DNA from: Oscheius tipulae
Lineage: Eukaryota > Nematoda > Chromadorea > Rhabditida > Rhabditidae
Length of the DNA: 64,000 nucleotides
NCBI GenBank assembly: GCA_037178975.1
Contig: JASJZH010000001.1
Span: forward strand, 4,944,501-5,008,500
Reading direction: 5' to 3'
A program made the position numbers and the translations under genes. The notes below the pieces were generated by a model. That model saw only the letters and a list, made by a program, of their open reading frames with translations, did not search any database and was not told where the DNA came from. Positions 42,943-55,652 of this stretch are shown in pieces. How positions within the stretch are numbered: position 1 is the first letter of the stretch; every line of letters begins with the position of its first letter.

Positions 42943-43530
42943 TTAATGAAGATGGCTTTCTTGTAGTCCTCCAATAGTAAAGACTTTAGTTTGGGTGAGT
43001 TTGGTTAGACTGGTTTTGTTCTCACGAAGTGTAAGCCATAGACCAGCTTGCGAGCGGGCCACTTTTGTGACATGACTATCATACATAGCTCTTCTCCAGT
43101 CTTCTATAAGCTTGCTACGATTGTCGTCAATAACTTTCTAGCCTTGACGTCCATGATCACTCCAAACGGTCATCAGCTGACCATTTGACACCTGCTCTAC
43201 GTTGGATCTCATTGTTCTGTTGTGAACAGCTTCGGTCCACAGTATAGCAATATGAATCCGGGAATAGAAGCCTGTTGGTCATTCAATAAGGTGCTGTCTC
43301 CCCAATTCGATTCGATGACAAACTTTTTTAAATTACCTCGGTTTCCTTTGAGGTACTCCTGAAATGTGACCTCGTAAAACAAAATGAGACTTCCTATTTA
43401 GTTCTTGACTGACTGGCCCGACAAAAGGATTGTACTGCTACAACTTTTCTGTCTGTCTTTCCCACTGAAGACCCAACTGCTTCCTCACCTCAGCATAAAT
43501 GAGAAGTTGGTAACGGGTTCCAGCGTATGT
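42943..43530 (-). pseudogene. Disrupted minus-strand gene of unknown family
   Basis: Minus-strand segments read as protein: TYAGTRYQLLIYAEVRKQL (near 43500), EYLKGNRG (near 43360), TLLNDQQASIPGFILLYC and GPKLFTTEQ (near 43270), SNVEQVSNGQLMTVWSDHG (near 43200) and VIDDNRSKLIEDWRRAMY then ARSQAGLWLTLRENKTSL to TAA at 42943-42945. A frame change after FTTEQ and an in-frame TAG (about 43141) before KVIDDN break the chain without convincing splice signals. I call it a probable pseudogene, family not recognised; missed short introns remain possible. Confidence 0.38.
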
Positions 43531-43650
43531 CACCAGCTTTTATTTCTTTTCAATAGGTACAAGTTAAAAACATAGGAATCATACAAGTTAGAAGGTAGAT
43601 TTCAGTTTTTTCTGAGATAAGCAGGAACCCGGGATAAGAGAAGTGATGGC

Positions 43651-45320
43651 CTAGTAGTTGTTGTGATTACGATTTTCTTGGGACTGTTCGAAGGCTATGA
43701 AGTCCTGAATTTGAGACAATGTTTTGAGGGGGGAACATGAAAATATTGAAATTAACGAAATCAGAAAGCAGAAAGAAGTGCAGACGCATAATAAAAGTTG
43801 TTACTGTTGCCGTTGTTCTTTTCGAATAGTACAAAGTCCTGAAAGCGGTAGCAGTGAGAAACGTAACAGAATGCACGACAAGACATGGACAGGCTCAGGC
43901 AACATAAGCTTTCTCTCGAAGAGCATCGTTTACACAGTGAGCAAGCAAAATAGGTAAGTGAGGGACGAACATGAATTGAGGCAAAACTTACGATGAGGAA
44001 AGTTGCGCCGAGTAGGAGAGCCTTCATACGAACGTCCAAATCCATCGGAACTGAATGGGCCACTGTTGAAACAAAGTAGATGATAAAACTCACAATTGAC
44101 GTTGAAAACGTCAGCATCAGTCATAGCCTCTCTGAAGCATCCTCCCCATTTCTTGGTAATGGCTCCGACCTCGTGACCGTTCATGCTCTGAATGTTGAAC
44201 TCCTTGTCTTGGCACCCCAGCAGTAGGCAACAACAGGGGCCCTAAGCAGAAATTTCAACAAAATACTAAGCTTAAAAAAAACCTCAATACGGAAAACTTC
44301 TTGTCCGGAGATGTCACGAACGTAGAATCCGGTAGAGCAGCAGGTGGCGCGCTGGACGATCTTTCCGATCTAAACAGATTTATTAAGAGGATTTGTGGTG
44401 ACATTTATCAATTACACTCAAAATATAAACACTTACCAAATTGCCAGGAGGACTCTCGATAGTGCATTCATCAGCGCACCATTCGATTGCGCTAGCCAAG
44501 CAGCTGAAAGCATTGGAACAACACTTGAAGGGACGATGAAGAGTGATCACCTCCTGAATTTGGTAGTCCATCAAAGTAAGGTAAAACCACGTACTCTCTT
44601 GAAATTGTCGACGATATGGATAGTGAAGCTTCTTTTCGATCCACAGCACTGCCTGCAAACAAAGTTCAATGATCTTTCAAAAAGCTTGAACCGACCTTTC
44701 ACAACATTCGGATTCCTCGGCGGCATAGTAGACCTGCTGTCCGTTGGCGTTCTTCAGAGAGTACTTGTTCTTGGATTCCCAGGACGTCAGAAGCTCGAGA
44801 ACTTCGAAGCACTGAAAAAGTGTATTGTTTTGATATTGGTCTGCATGCGGAAGTCGCTGTGTAAAAGTGCTCAATAAACAAGAAATCTCGCTCGGTATCG
44901 CATCTTCATGGCCTGAAGCGGCAAGACGTTATTACTAGACAAGCATAAAAAGGACGCACTTAGTCAGACCTCTCGAAGCAACTGTTTTGATTTTTCAAGC
45001 GGACTTAGCGAGTACATTCGCGTATATTTCAAGGAAAAGGTTTTTTTTTAGTGTCAACGAGCCTCTTTGGAAACAAAACGAAAGATTACCTGTTGAATGA
45101 CGATCATATCGACTTGGGTAAGATACTCGAGTCCGGGAGGGACGCCAGGAATAGGTTGAGGCAATTCAGCCCAAATGACGGCAGCTCCTGGCGGTACAGG
45201 AGCTGCTCCCGGCTGCACCATGTACATTCCTTGCAGCTGGCCATAACTAATCGGAACCGGAGCATTCGGATAAGGATTCTGCTGGCTCGGATTGTATGAC
45301 TGCGGAGGCTGCTTGGACAT
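43651..45320 (-). CDS. Phospholipid scramblase with two alternative last exons
   Basis: Minus strand, ATG at 45320. A Pro-rich N-terminus (MSKQPPQSYNPSQQNPYP) leads to PGLEYLTQVDMIVIQQ, then CFEVLELLTSWESKNKYSL, VYYAAEESECCER, LHRPFKCCSNAFSC, ECTIESPPGNL, GQEVFRIEGPCCCLLLGCQD, VGAITKKWGGCFREAMTDAD and DLDVRMKALLLGATFLI, all landmarks of the PLSCR/scramblase family, whose members move phospholipids between bilayer leaflets with calcium. After the donor at about 43991 two final exons are available: 43761-43836 (DFVLFEKNNGNSNNFYY..SAF, TGA) and 43651-43707 (DFIAFEQSQENRNHNNY, TAG). Each starts with the conserved Asp-Phe after its own TTCAG acceptor, so they look like duplicated, mutually exclusive ends. 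Exons in between are separated by short introns. Confidence 0.88.
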
Positions 45321-46315
45321 TTTCCTGCTGAAAATGAAAGGTTATTTCAATAAGAAACGGAAGGAATGAAAGAAGCTAGCACGTCCAATAAAGGGAGTGA
45401 GACCGACTATTAGGATGGGAGTATTAACGGGGAGTGTAACAATACCAAGCCATAGATGCGAGAAGAGCGATGAAACTGGCGAAATCGAGGAAATATGAAA
45501 CTTGAGGGGGTTTATACGTTTCTGAGTATGAGCCATCACGTTCTCGGAATTTGTTGATAGTTTTGAACTAAGCAATAGTAACACGATTTTCGTGTACTTC
45601 CTTTGCAGACAATAGAAAAAAGCTACACAATAGAAGAGGAACGGTAGAAGAAACAAATCTGTTCTCACAGAAGGAAATGAAACTAAAGGTAAAATTAAAA
45701 CAAGGCAGGTGGTTCAATTAGACCGACTTCGGAGCAAATCTACTTTGCTCACGAAACGTAGAGGCATTTGAAGGGACCAATGACAATAGTTTCTTGCCTT
45801 CTATTGTGTTTTCGGGTGCAAATAAGGATATCCTGGCGACAGATGATAGTTGCCTGGAAGCAGACATGTCTTCTATGAACTGACGTAGAACAAATGACGT
45901 GATTTCCTGCTTGAAATAAACTTTGGAGCAGTGGAAAGGACGACAGAGAACAAAACCAAATAATTCTCGTCCAATTTTGGAGCCAAAAGTTTCACTTTGG
46001 CGGTAATGCGAACATTCTTTGAAGCTTATTTTTTTCTTCGTCTTGTGACGACCACAAACGGAAAGAACCGACAAGAGATAAACGGAGCAGCATTTCCAAT
46101 TCGGTCCTCGGTCGATAGTCCAGGCATGAGTTTCGACCAATTACAAGGCCGCGTCTTGTGACGACCTTTGACCTGCAACAGGCTAGCCAAAAAATTTACT
46201 CTAATTGCTAGTACATTATTGCCATTTCAAGTTGAACAATAGGGAAAAGACTAAGGCAAATGAAGTAGACTGGTAATACATGAAACTGGGAAGAGGGGTG
46301 GAGAATTGCTCGAGC
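45321..46315. other. Long intergenic stretch
   Basis: About 1 kb between the scramblase start and the 3' end of the thioredoxin reductase gene. A minus-strand open frame of 140 codons (45718-46140) has no ATG start and no family resemblance, so I do not call it. Confidence 0.4.
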
Positions 46316-46365
46316 TGTGAATCGGGAAAAGGCGCTCGTTAGAGTTTAGCCGAAATCCGTCACAA
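46316..46365 (-). promoter_or_regulatory. Candidate SECIS element in thioredoxin reductase 3' UTR
   Basis: Read on the minus strand, 62-111 bases after the UAA, the segment runs TTGTGACGG...TAAAC...CCCGATTCACA. It offers outer pairing TGTG/CACA, a UGA/GA non-Watson-Crick core (GTGAC opposite CCGATT), a weaker inner stem and an apical AA (GGCTAAACTC). This is the eukaryotic SECIS layout needed to decode UGA as selenocysteine. Confidence 0.55.
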
Positions 46366-46426
46366 GGCACAGTCGAACGCATCTCCGGGACGGTCCGTGC
46401 AGACACGAAGTCTGGACGAACCCACT

Positions 46427-49505
<3,079 letters not shown>

Positions 49506-50736
49506 GTTAGACACATGCTGCTTTATAGACGACGACTGGCAGATGAGACCGGATCGCGTGTTCTGACAATGGAAATGGCATAGGCGGGGCTAGATGCCAA
49601 CAAAACATAGGTATGAACGAAAATGTGAAAGGGATTTGAAGGAATGGATCAATTCTTCAATCTGTTTTTTAATACCCACCTGGTTTTCTCCGTTCACTCT
49701 CTTTTGTTACTCTCGTCTTCGGGATCTTATCCAATCGGATGGGACAAGTAGCGGTGGACTTATTGGGCACCACCGTAGTTGGCTTCGAAGTAGGTGGACG
49801 GTACTCACAAAACAGTCTGTTGTTGACTGGCTTCATTGTCGGCCAAACTTGAGATCTCTGAAATTCGAACTAAACAGTGAGTGGAAACGTCGAGATGTTC
49901 ATGAACTAGATGTGAAAATCTCAGGGCTGTGAAGAGGGAAATAAGAGAAAGTCATGGTCGTTGCCTCCGACGAGAACGATGATTCTGCGAAAAGCGGAAT
50001 TATTGGCGAATGACTAAAGTTATAATCACTTTAGCATCTGAATTGGATTTGTTCACTCATTTCTCCAGGCTACATTATATGTTAGGTTAACCACTTGTCT
50101 GAGTTCTTGTCCATATCAGTTAAATGTTCATCGTGGAATCCAGTTGACTCGGCAAACAAGCCCTTTTCCTTCCTGTCATAGAAAACCAGTTTCCCCTTGG
50201 AAAATGGGCTCGGTTAGTCGAAAGAGTCCGTAAGAGCAAGAGTGGGGTAATCAAGAAGCAAAATGGCGAGATAGAAAGTGCGAAGGTGGCGAGTACCGAG
50301 TTGAACGGATTATCCTTCCTCCGATGAAGGCATTGTCTAGGAGAAAGCAGAATCTGGGGGACGTTGCACTCTGCAGCTAATTAAACTCGACTACAAGAAC
50401 ATTTTACACCTGCTCCGTTTGCCATGGAAACTGAGAAAGTTCTCAGCAAAATCCTTTTTTATTAAAAATGACAAAATAAATAATCGTTTAAACGAGAATT
50501 AAATGACACAGGCTTATACTTCTAGGGGGTATTTTAGAAACAAAGACCTAACATGCCAGTTCCAAGTCATCGAAATATGAACGAGGAAAAAGTTGAAAGG
50601 ACAATGTCAAAAACAGTGGAGGATAAGAGACAACGAGATAATCACTACTATACAGTGGAAGGGAAAATAAGAAAAAGACTCACATATATAGGTAGCAGTG
50701 ATAATTTTAAAACGTGGAGCAGTCTTTTTCATATTT
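49506..50736. other. Long intergenic stretch
   Basis: 1.2 kb with no firm gene. A plus-strand ATG frame of 112 codons (49594-49932) has no family likeness. On the minus strand an exon-like piece (about 49809-49863, RSQVWPTMKPVNNRLF between splice-like signals) is visible but could not be extended. Confidence 0.4.
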
Positions 50737-51516
50737 TCAGAATTTCTGATTGCCAGGGAAGTTGAAGCAGGGAGATGCGCTCAGGAATGGAGGAGCGGTG
50801 AACGGCTCGACATAAGCTGGAAAATGTCTTGTTAGCAGTTGAAAGCGTCAAGGACTTACTCTCGCGCTGATCGGCTGGAACCCAAATCTGACGGATGTTC
50901 TGAGTGTTCGGCAACTGAAGAGGAGGCGGTTTGTTGGCGCGTCTGTTCTGCAGCTGAACACAAGGAGCCTGCCTCGACAGCGTCAGTGGAGATGGTTGCA
51001 GGAACAGCGGTGATCCAGTAGGCTCCGGAGCCCAGGCGGGAGTCGGCGGATTTGACGAACGACCACTCTCAACAGAGTTCCGCATGTGCTGAATACTGTC
51101 CGCGTCAAATCGGAAGAACTGCTGCCGGGCCTTTTCAAATCCAGCAGAATGAGGGACTTTTGGCTTCGAGGTCAAACGCGACTCTCTGAAACTTGGTCAA
51201 GTGAACAAATGTTATTTTGCTGACCTCAAAGGACGAATGCCGAGCGGCTGTCCCTTGAGCTGAAAGTAGTCAACGTTGTCGAGACAGAACATCACAGACT
51301 CGATGCGACGGAAGACGATGAGAGCATGTTGAGGAGTTCCGTCGGCATTCTTGAATATAACCTTCTCAATGGGACCGGCCTAAAGTTATTCAATGCCTAT
51401 GGTAAAAACAAAATTCTTACTCTTTGGAACAATGTGAACAAATCATCTTCCGTAGTGGATTTGGCGATGTTATTGATATAGATAGTACGGTCCCTTCTAT
51501 GCATCTGTGAATCCAT
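50737..51516 (-). CDS. RBM7-like RNA-binding protein (single RRM)
   Basis: Minus strand, ATG at 51516: MDSQMHRRDRTIYINNIAK begins an RRM with RNP2 IYINNI, the helix TEDDLFTLFQRAGPIEKV and RNP1-like HALIVFRR, then VDYFQLKGQPLGIRPLR. The order and the GRPI/GQPLGI end resemble RBM7/RBM11, the RRM subunit of the nuclear exosome targeting (NEXT) complex. The C-terminal half is Pro/Gln-rich (QLQNRRANKPPPLQLPNTQ) and ends SPCFNFPGNQKF, TGA at 50737-50739. Exon breaks lie at about 51435/51380, 51225/51185 and 50855/50818. A GTTTGCAG sequence 20 bases upstream of the ATG may be a trans-splice site. Assignment to RBM7 is by motif likeness only. Confidence 0.72.
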
Positions 51517-51739
51517 ATTCGAAGAGACGAAAACTGCAAACAAAACAAAACATAGAAAACGTTGGGCACGAAAAACAAAAATAGAGCAAGTTTTTTGTAA
51601 ACATGCCTCATGGATGCTTTTTGTCTGCAAGTATATCACTTTTTTTTCAAGAAGGCAACAGTAAAACCACGACAAACACTTAGAGGAGATGCAAAAAGAT
51701 AGAAAGAGGCTGAAGTGAACCTGTTCGATCTGTGAGTTT
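51517..51739. other. Short intergenic segment before a palindrome
   Basis: No gene visible; it contains the upstream region of the RBM7-like gene. Confidence 0.4.
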
Positions 51740-51825
51740 CCCTTCAGAATTTTACGATGCTCTTTGGCGGTATTTCAAACGCAAGTTTGAAATACTGCCA
51801 AAGAGCACCATATAATTCTGAAGGG
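51740..51825. ncRNA. 86-base hairpin, miRNA-precursor-like or palindromic element
   Basis: Left arm 51740-51780 and right arm 51785-51825 pair over 41 bases with about five mismatches and a four-base loop (GCAA). Blocks GCTCTTTGGC/GCCAAAGAGC and GTATTTCAAAC/GTTTGAAATAC are near perfect, and TTCAGAATT/AATTCTGAA is perfect at the base. Intergenic, between divergent genes. The tight loop and long arms suit a palindromic transposon remnant; the size also suits a pre-miRNA. Confidence 0.5.
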
Positions 51826-51954
51826 AAGCGTTACAATTTTGTTCACTTCCAGTGCAAAAAAAAGCATAAAAGTTAGCAAGTAAGTAGAAACCCTAATTAG
51901 ACGACAAAGACAGTACCTCGATTTCTTCACCTTCAAGCAACCGGCTGTCGACAA

Positions 51955-52876
51955 ATGAGCCAAGAAAAGAAATCGAGCAAGAACCGAGTATGAAAACTGT
52001 GCAGGATGGAAGAAATCTGACAAATTCAGGCCAAGATTTGTTTGAGCTGCAATGGTCAGCAGTGTCCCGTCTCTCTTGCTGCTTTCAGAGCCATCTCCAA
52101 CTCGATTCGACTCAAGCCGCCGACGGAAAAACTGCTATTTCTGGACGAATTTGACAAGAAGGCTGTTCTCGAGTTTCTACCTCAATTCATCGAATGCCGT
52201 CGCCTCTCCGGACGAGTGTCTTTCGCACAGATGGCCGATCTCCTCCAAATTAGTTCTTGTTTCGAAGTTCCTACTCTGACGAAGCTTCTGGAGCAGGAGA
52301 TACTCGAGCAGGCCAGAAAATCGACGGAAAACCTCGTCCAAGCACTTCTAATCGTCGAAAAAACCGTCCTCGACTGTCAGGAAAAGCTACTCGAGCTGGC
52401 AACTACACAATTCATCGCTCTCAGCCGTACCACCTCGTTTCAACTCATCCCCCCTGGACAGTTCATGCTTATCATCACCAAATGCAGTTTGGACGTCGAC
52501 AACGAACTGGAACTTGTCGACGCAGCTCTTTTCTGGCTTTGTGGCCAGCCAATGAAGGATCAGCTCGCCACGGTTATCTTCAGTCTCATCCGTACCAGCA
52601 GTCTCGACTCCGCCAGCTATGTCAGGATTCTTCAGAGGGTCATGGAGCTCAACTTTAGTGAAAAGGTCAGTCCAAGTCAAAAGTAGAAACCAAAAATAAT
52701 CCCAGACTCGTCGCTTCATTTCCGCCATTTTAACGTCGACTTGCGCTGCCCGTATCTGCTCGCATCCTTTCACGGCTGGCCACCGCTGCTGTACTGACGA
52801 TCCGATTCCTCTTGGACAGGAGATGCATCTGAGTCAACCAAAAGATGACGTCTGGCTGAAAACGAGGAATACATGA
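51955..52876 (+). CDS. BACK-domain protein (BTB-BACK type)
   Basis: The first exon MSQEKKSSKNR joins in phase over a 44-base intron to AKICLSCNGQQCPVSLAAF and then FLDEFDKKAVLEFLPQFIE, MADLLQISSCFEVPTLTKLL, ATTQFIALSRTTSFQLIPPG, the BTB-end/BACK pattern (helical, with L..L..Y/W..F repeats and L.L..AALFWLC). A further exon adds TRRFISAILTSTCAARICS and ends at TGA 52874-52876, overlapping AATAAA. BACK proteins are usually substrate adaptors for Cullin-3 ligases. The N-terminal BTB fold itself is only partly recognisable, so function is inferred. Confidence 0.62.
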
Positions 52877-52968
52877 ATAAAGTACGATGTTTCATAAGCA
52901 GAGATCGACAATCGGAAAATGGAGAAGTTTGGGCAAAATGGTCGATTTGAAGCAGGCGACGTGAGGGG

Positions 52969-53442
52969 TTAGTCGACGTATCGGAAGCGTTGGCTTTTCA
53001 CCTGAAACCAATTCGTGAAAAATCTGTAGAAAACCGACTTTGAGGTTCATCTCCTCCATGACAAGAGTGAAGGTTTCCGTGAAAGCATGAATACTTTCGT
53101 GTACGGTGACAGATCCTGCCACAAGGAGTACAAGCAGATCGGGTCCTCCGGTCACACTGTTTGGAATCTTCTGGGCATCCAGACTCACTATTTCGTGCTG
53201 AGTGACAGGGAAATTTGCCAGAAATCTAAATTCGAAGTGGTACAAGATATCTTAAGAGCAGCTTACTTGCCAATACCTTCAGATCCAGTGAAATTATTCC
53301 CATTCCAAACGACGTTCGGCTCATCTTCCGTGTACATGTGAATCGTCTTTTCTCGTTTTCTGTCCATCGCGTCATAGAATAGCTTGATGAATTTGCTCGC
53401 CTGACCGCAAAGCTCCTCGTCCTGTTGTGCCAAGTCCGTCAT
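52969..53442 (-). CDS. nxt-1: NTF2-related export protein NXT (p15)
   Basis: Minus strand, ATG at 53442: ELCGQASKFIKLFYDAMDRK, then VVWNGNNFTGSEGIGK, then, after an intron (about 53226-53272), FLANFPVTQHEIVSLDAQKI, PDLLVLLVAGSVTV, FTETFTLVMEEMNLK and, after a 37-base intron, VKSQRFRYVD with TAA at 52969-52971. This is the complete NTF2-like fold of NXT1/p15, the small partner of NXF1 in mRNA export. The final FRYxD is typical. Length matches the family. A CGTTACAG site just upstream of the ATG may be a trans- or cis-splice acceptor. Confidence 0.88.
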
Positions 53443-53860
53443 TTCTTTGGCTGTAACGGAATATAGTTCAGAACATGAAAAGCACAAGAGTGAAAGGATG
53501 CTAACAAACTCGGTTGCAAAAGTGAGGAGAGTTCGAAACCGCCATTTTCGAAAATACGTGGTAGACCGTTGAGCAAACGCCGAGTGTAAAACATTCGAAA
53601 AGAAGTGATATGGCTCTTTTATTCGAGTTTTATAAATAACTTTTTTTTCATAACGGAAGGTGTACAAAAGGGAAGTATGAGAAGAGAAGGAACACATCTA
53701 AATCATAAATTTGAAAATAAATAACGACCCTATAAGACACACATACAGCCAGGGGACAAAAAACGAGTGGCAGAGCCGAAAAAAGAGACACGTAATGGAC
53801 AAATCACTATACAACGGTAAAACGCAGACGATAACTTAGTTGGCGACCCGGATGATGAAT

Positions 53861-54997
53861 TCAATCGGCCTTCTTTGCTGCTTTTCGCTGGCGAGGGCTT
53901 CCAGGCGTTTTGGGCGACTTCTTCTCCTTCAGAAGATCTCGGGGAATCCATTCGTAGTCGACTTCACTGTTGGTGGCCGCTCCGGAATCGACGTGACTGC
54001 GTTTCTTTTGGATGCCGGTCTTGCGAGAGAGCTGAAAATGAACGAATATCTCGACGTCTTACGAAATCACTACTGTAATTGAAGAGTCAACAGTTCGGAT
54101 TTTAGAAAACACTGCCAAATGAAGCTAAAAAAAATTACCTTGTTCAGGAACTGCTGTCCAACGAGGAGAAGTCCAACAGCGACACCTCCAAAGAGCAGGA
54201 ACAAGAATCCGGTTTCGGTGTTGAAACTAGACTCGTCCTCGAGGATAGTGACGGTCTGGTTGAAAACGTTGCTGACATAGTATTTTCCTTCCTAAATCGT
54301 TCATCAACAAACTGATAAGAGGAAAAGCTAACCGAATCTTCATAGTGTAGATTGACAACGAGACCAAGAGGACGTCCAGCCATAGACTCGTGAGCCATGA
54401 AGGCGTAGTCAAGAGTGACCTCTTCCTTGGGAGCGACACGACGGTTGTAGGTGCCGTGGGTGAAGTTCTGGAGATGGTAGTTAAAGTCGAGAGGGTAACG
54501 GAAGGAAGTTTCGGAGTGCTTGACGGTGAAGTCCTTCTCTCCTCTGTTTTGGAAGCCGATCAGGAACTTGATGACCTTGCCGGAATGAAGCTCTGAAATA
54601 CAAGTGTGACTGAACTTTTGAAAAAAAAAAAGCGACTGTTAGGAAGTACGTCTAGATTTGTGCTCGCCAGATTGTTTTGAAACAAACAAATTCCTTCCAG
54701 TTTTTGAACAGTGACAAGAATTACCTTTGTGAATGTTGGCATCGACGGGTTGAATGAAACTGAAGGCAATATTGACGTCTTGAGAGGATCCTACGGCTTC
54801 GTCTTCCTCGGACAACTTGGCGGCAGCCGCAGCATCGTCTGTGATCTCTCCATCGACAGGATCTTCGGCGCGCACACCTGAAAGATGGTAATGAGCAAAT
54901 TTTAAATGTTGTAACAACAAAGATTTACCAAAACAGAGTGAAACTTACCAGAGAAGGCCAGGAGCCCAAGTACGGCGAGGAGATAAAGGCTTCTCAT
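53861..54997 (-). CDS. Translocon-associated protein alpha (TRAP-alpha, SSR1)
   Basis: Minus strand, ATG at 54997: signal peptide MRSLYLLAVLGLLAFSGVRA, an acidic luminal start (DDAAAAAKLSEEDEAV), then VNIAFSFIQPVDANIHK, ELHSGKVIKFLIGFQNRGEK, SFRYPLDFNYHLQNFT, AFMAHESMAGRPLGLVVNLH, YYVSNVFNQTVTILEDES, a TM segment LFLLFGGVAVGLLLVGQQF and a basic cytosolic tail ending RQRKAAKKAD, TGA at 53861-53863. This is TRAP-alpha in full length and order. It sits in the ER next to Sec61 and helps insertion of some secretory proteins. Four introns of 40-110 bases. It is a housekeeping neighbour to the many secreted genes here. Confidence 0.92.
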
Positions 54998-55120
54998 CTG
55001 GAAACGAGTTGATTGAAAAGAGCATGAGAAGAAAGAAGTAAAACGAAGTGAACACTAACAAAGAAACTGAGGATCCGGCTCACTCTTATAGAAACGGTTT
55101 TCAGAGTAAAAAGACACCGA

Positions 55121-55148
55121 AGCCTGGCAATCTCACTCTTGCCAGGCT
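55121..55148. repeat. Small inverted repeat upstream of TRAP-alpha gene
   Basis: AGCCTGGCAA and TTGCCAGGCT are perfect inverted arms 8 bases apart, 124 bases upstream of the TRAP-alpha ATG. Possible dimeric factor site or cruci-form; role unknown. Confidence 0.5.
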
Positions 55149-55559
55149 ATTTTCGCGACCGTGTCGAGCTCCCACCACCCGAACTGCAATCGCGATCGTT
55201 ATGAGACCAGGGCCTGGCGTCCTTTACGCGAAAAAGAAAAGGGGGGAAACAAATGACAGATATACGTTTCTCCAAACGGCTTTTACGTTGAAAATGCGAG
55301 AATATGTTCTTGAAACTAATGTGAAAATATTGGTATTGTGAAGTTGTCTTATTATCACATCTTGTAGACAATTTTTCGTCTTAAGAAGTGCTGCTATATA
55401 GTTGTTCTAGAACACTAGTTCAGCGGGCTTGATTTAATCTGTCTGAAAGTGTTTTTTTCATTCCTTTTTATAGAGAGCAAAATAACGCAGTGGAATGTCT
55501 GAAAAATTGGGAAGAACGATGGAAAATGAAAAGGCTGTAATTTCAGTCATTCGAATTAC

Positions 55560-55591
55560 GGTGTTCTCACGAAAATCGTTACGAGAACACC
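55560..55591. repeat. Small hairpin in intergenic DNA
   Basis: GGTGTTCTC (55560-55568) and GAGAACACC (55583-55591) are perfect arms around a 14-base spacer that can itself pair ACGA/TCGT. Located between TRAP-alpha and the RING gene 3' end. Confidence 0.45.
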
Positions 55592-55652
55592 CTCGTTTTT
55601 TTTTAAAGAAAAATGGCGCCAACGTTTAATAATAAAAGAGAAAAGTTTATTT

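Noticed and set aside
45718-46140. 140-codon minus-strand frame
   Set aside because: It has no ATG at its start, no splice signals and no family likeness.
49594-49932. 112-codon plus-strand frame
   Set aside because: Composition and motifs do not suggest a protein, and no splice or promoter context supports it.
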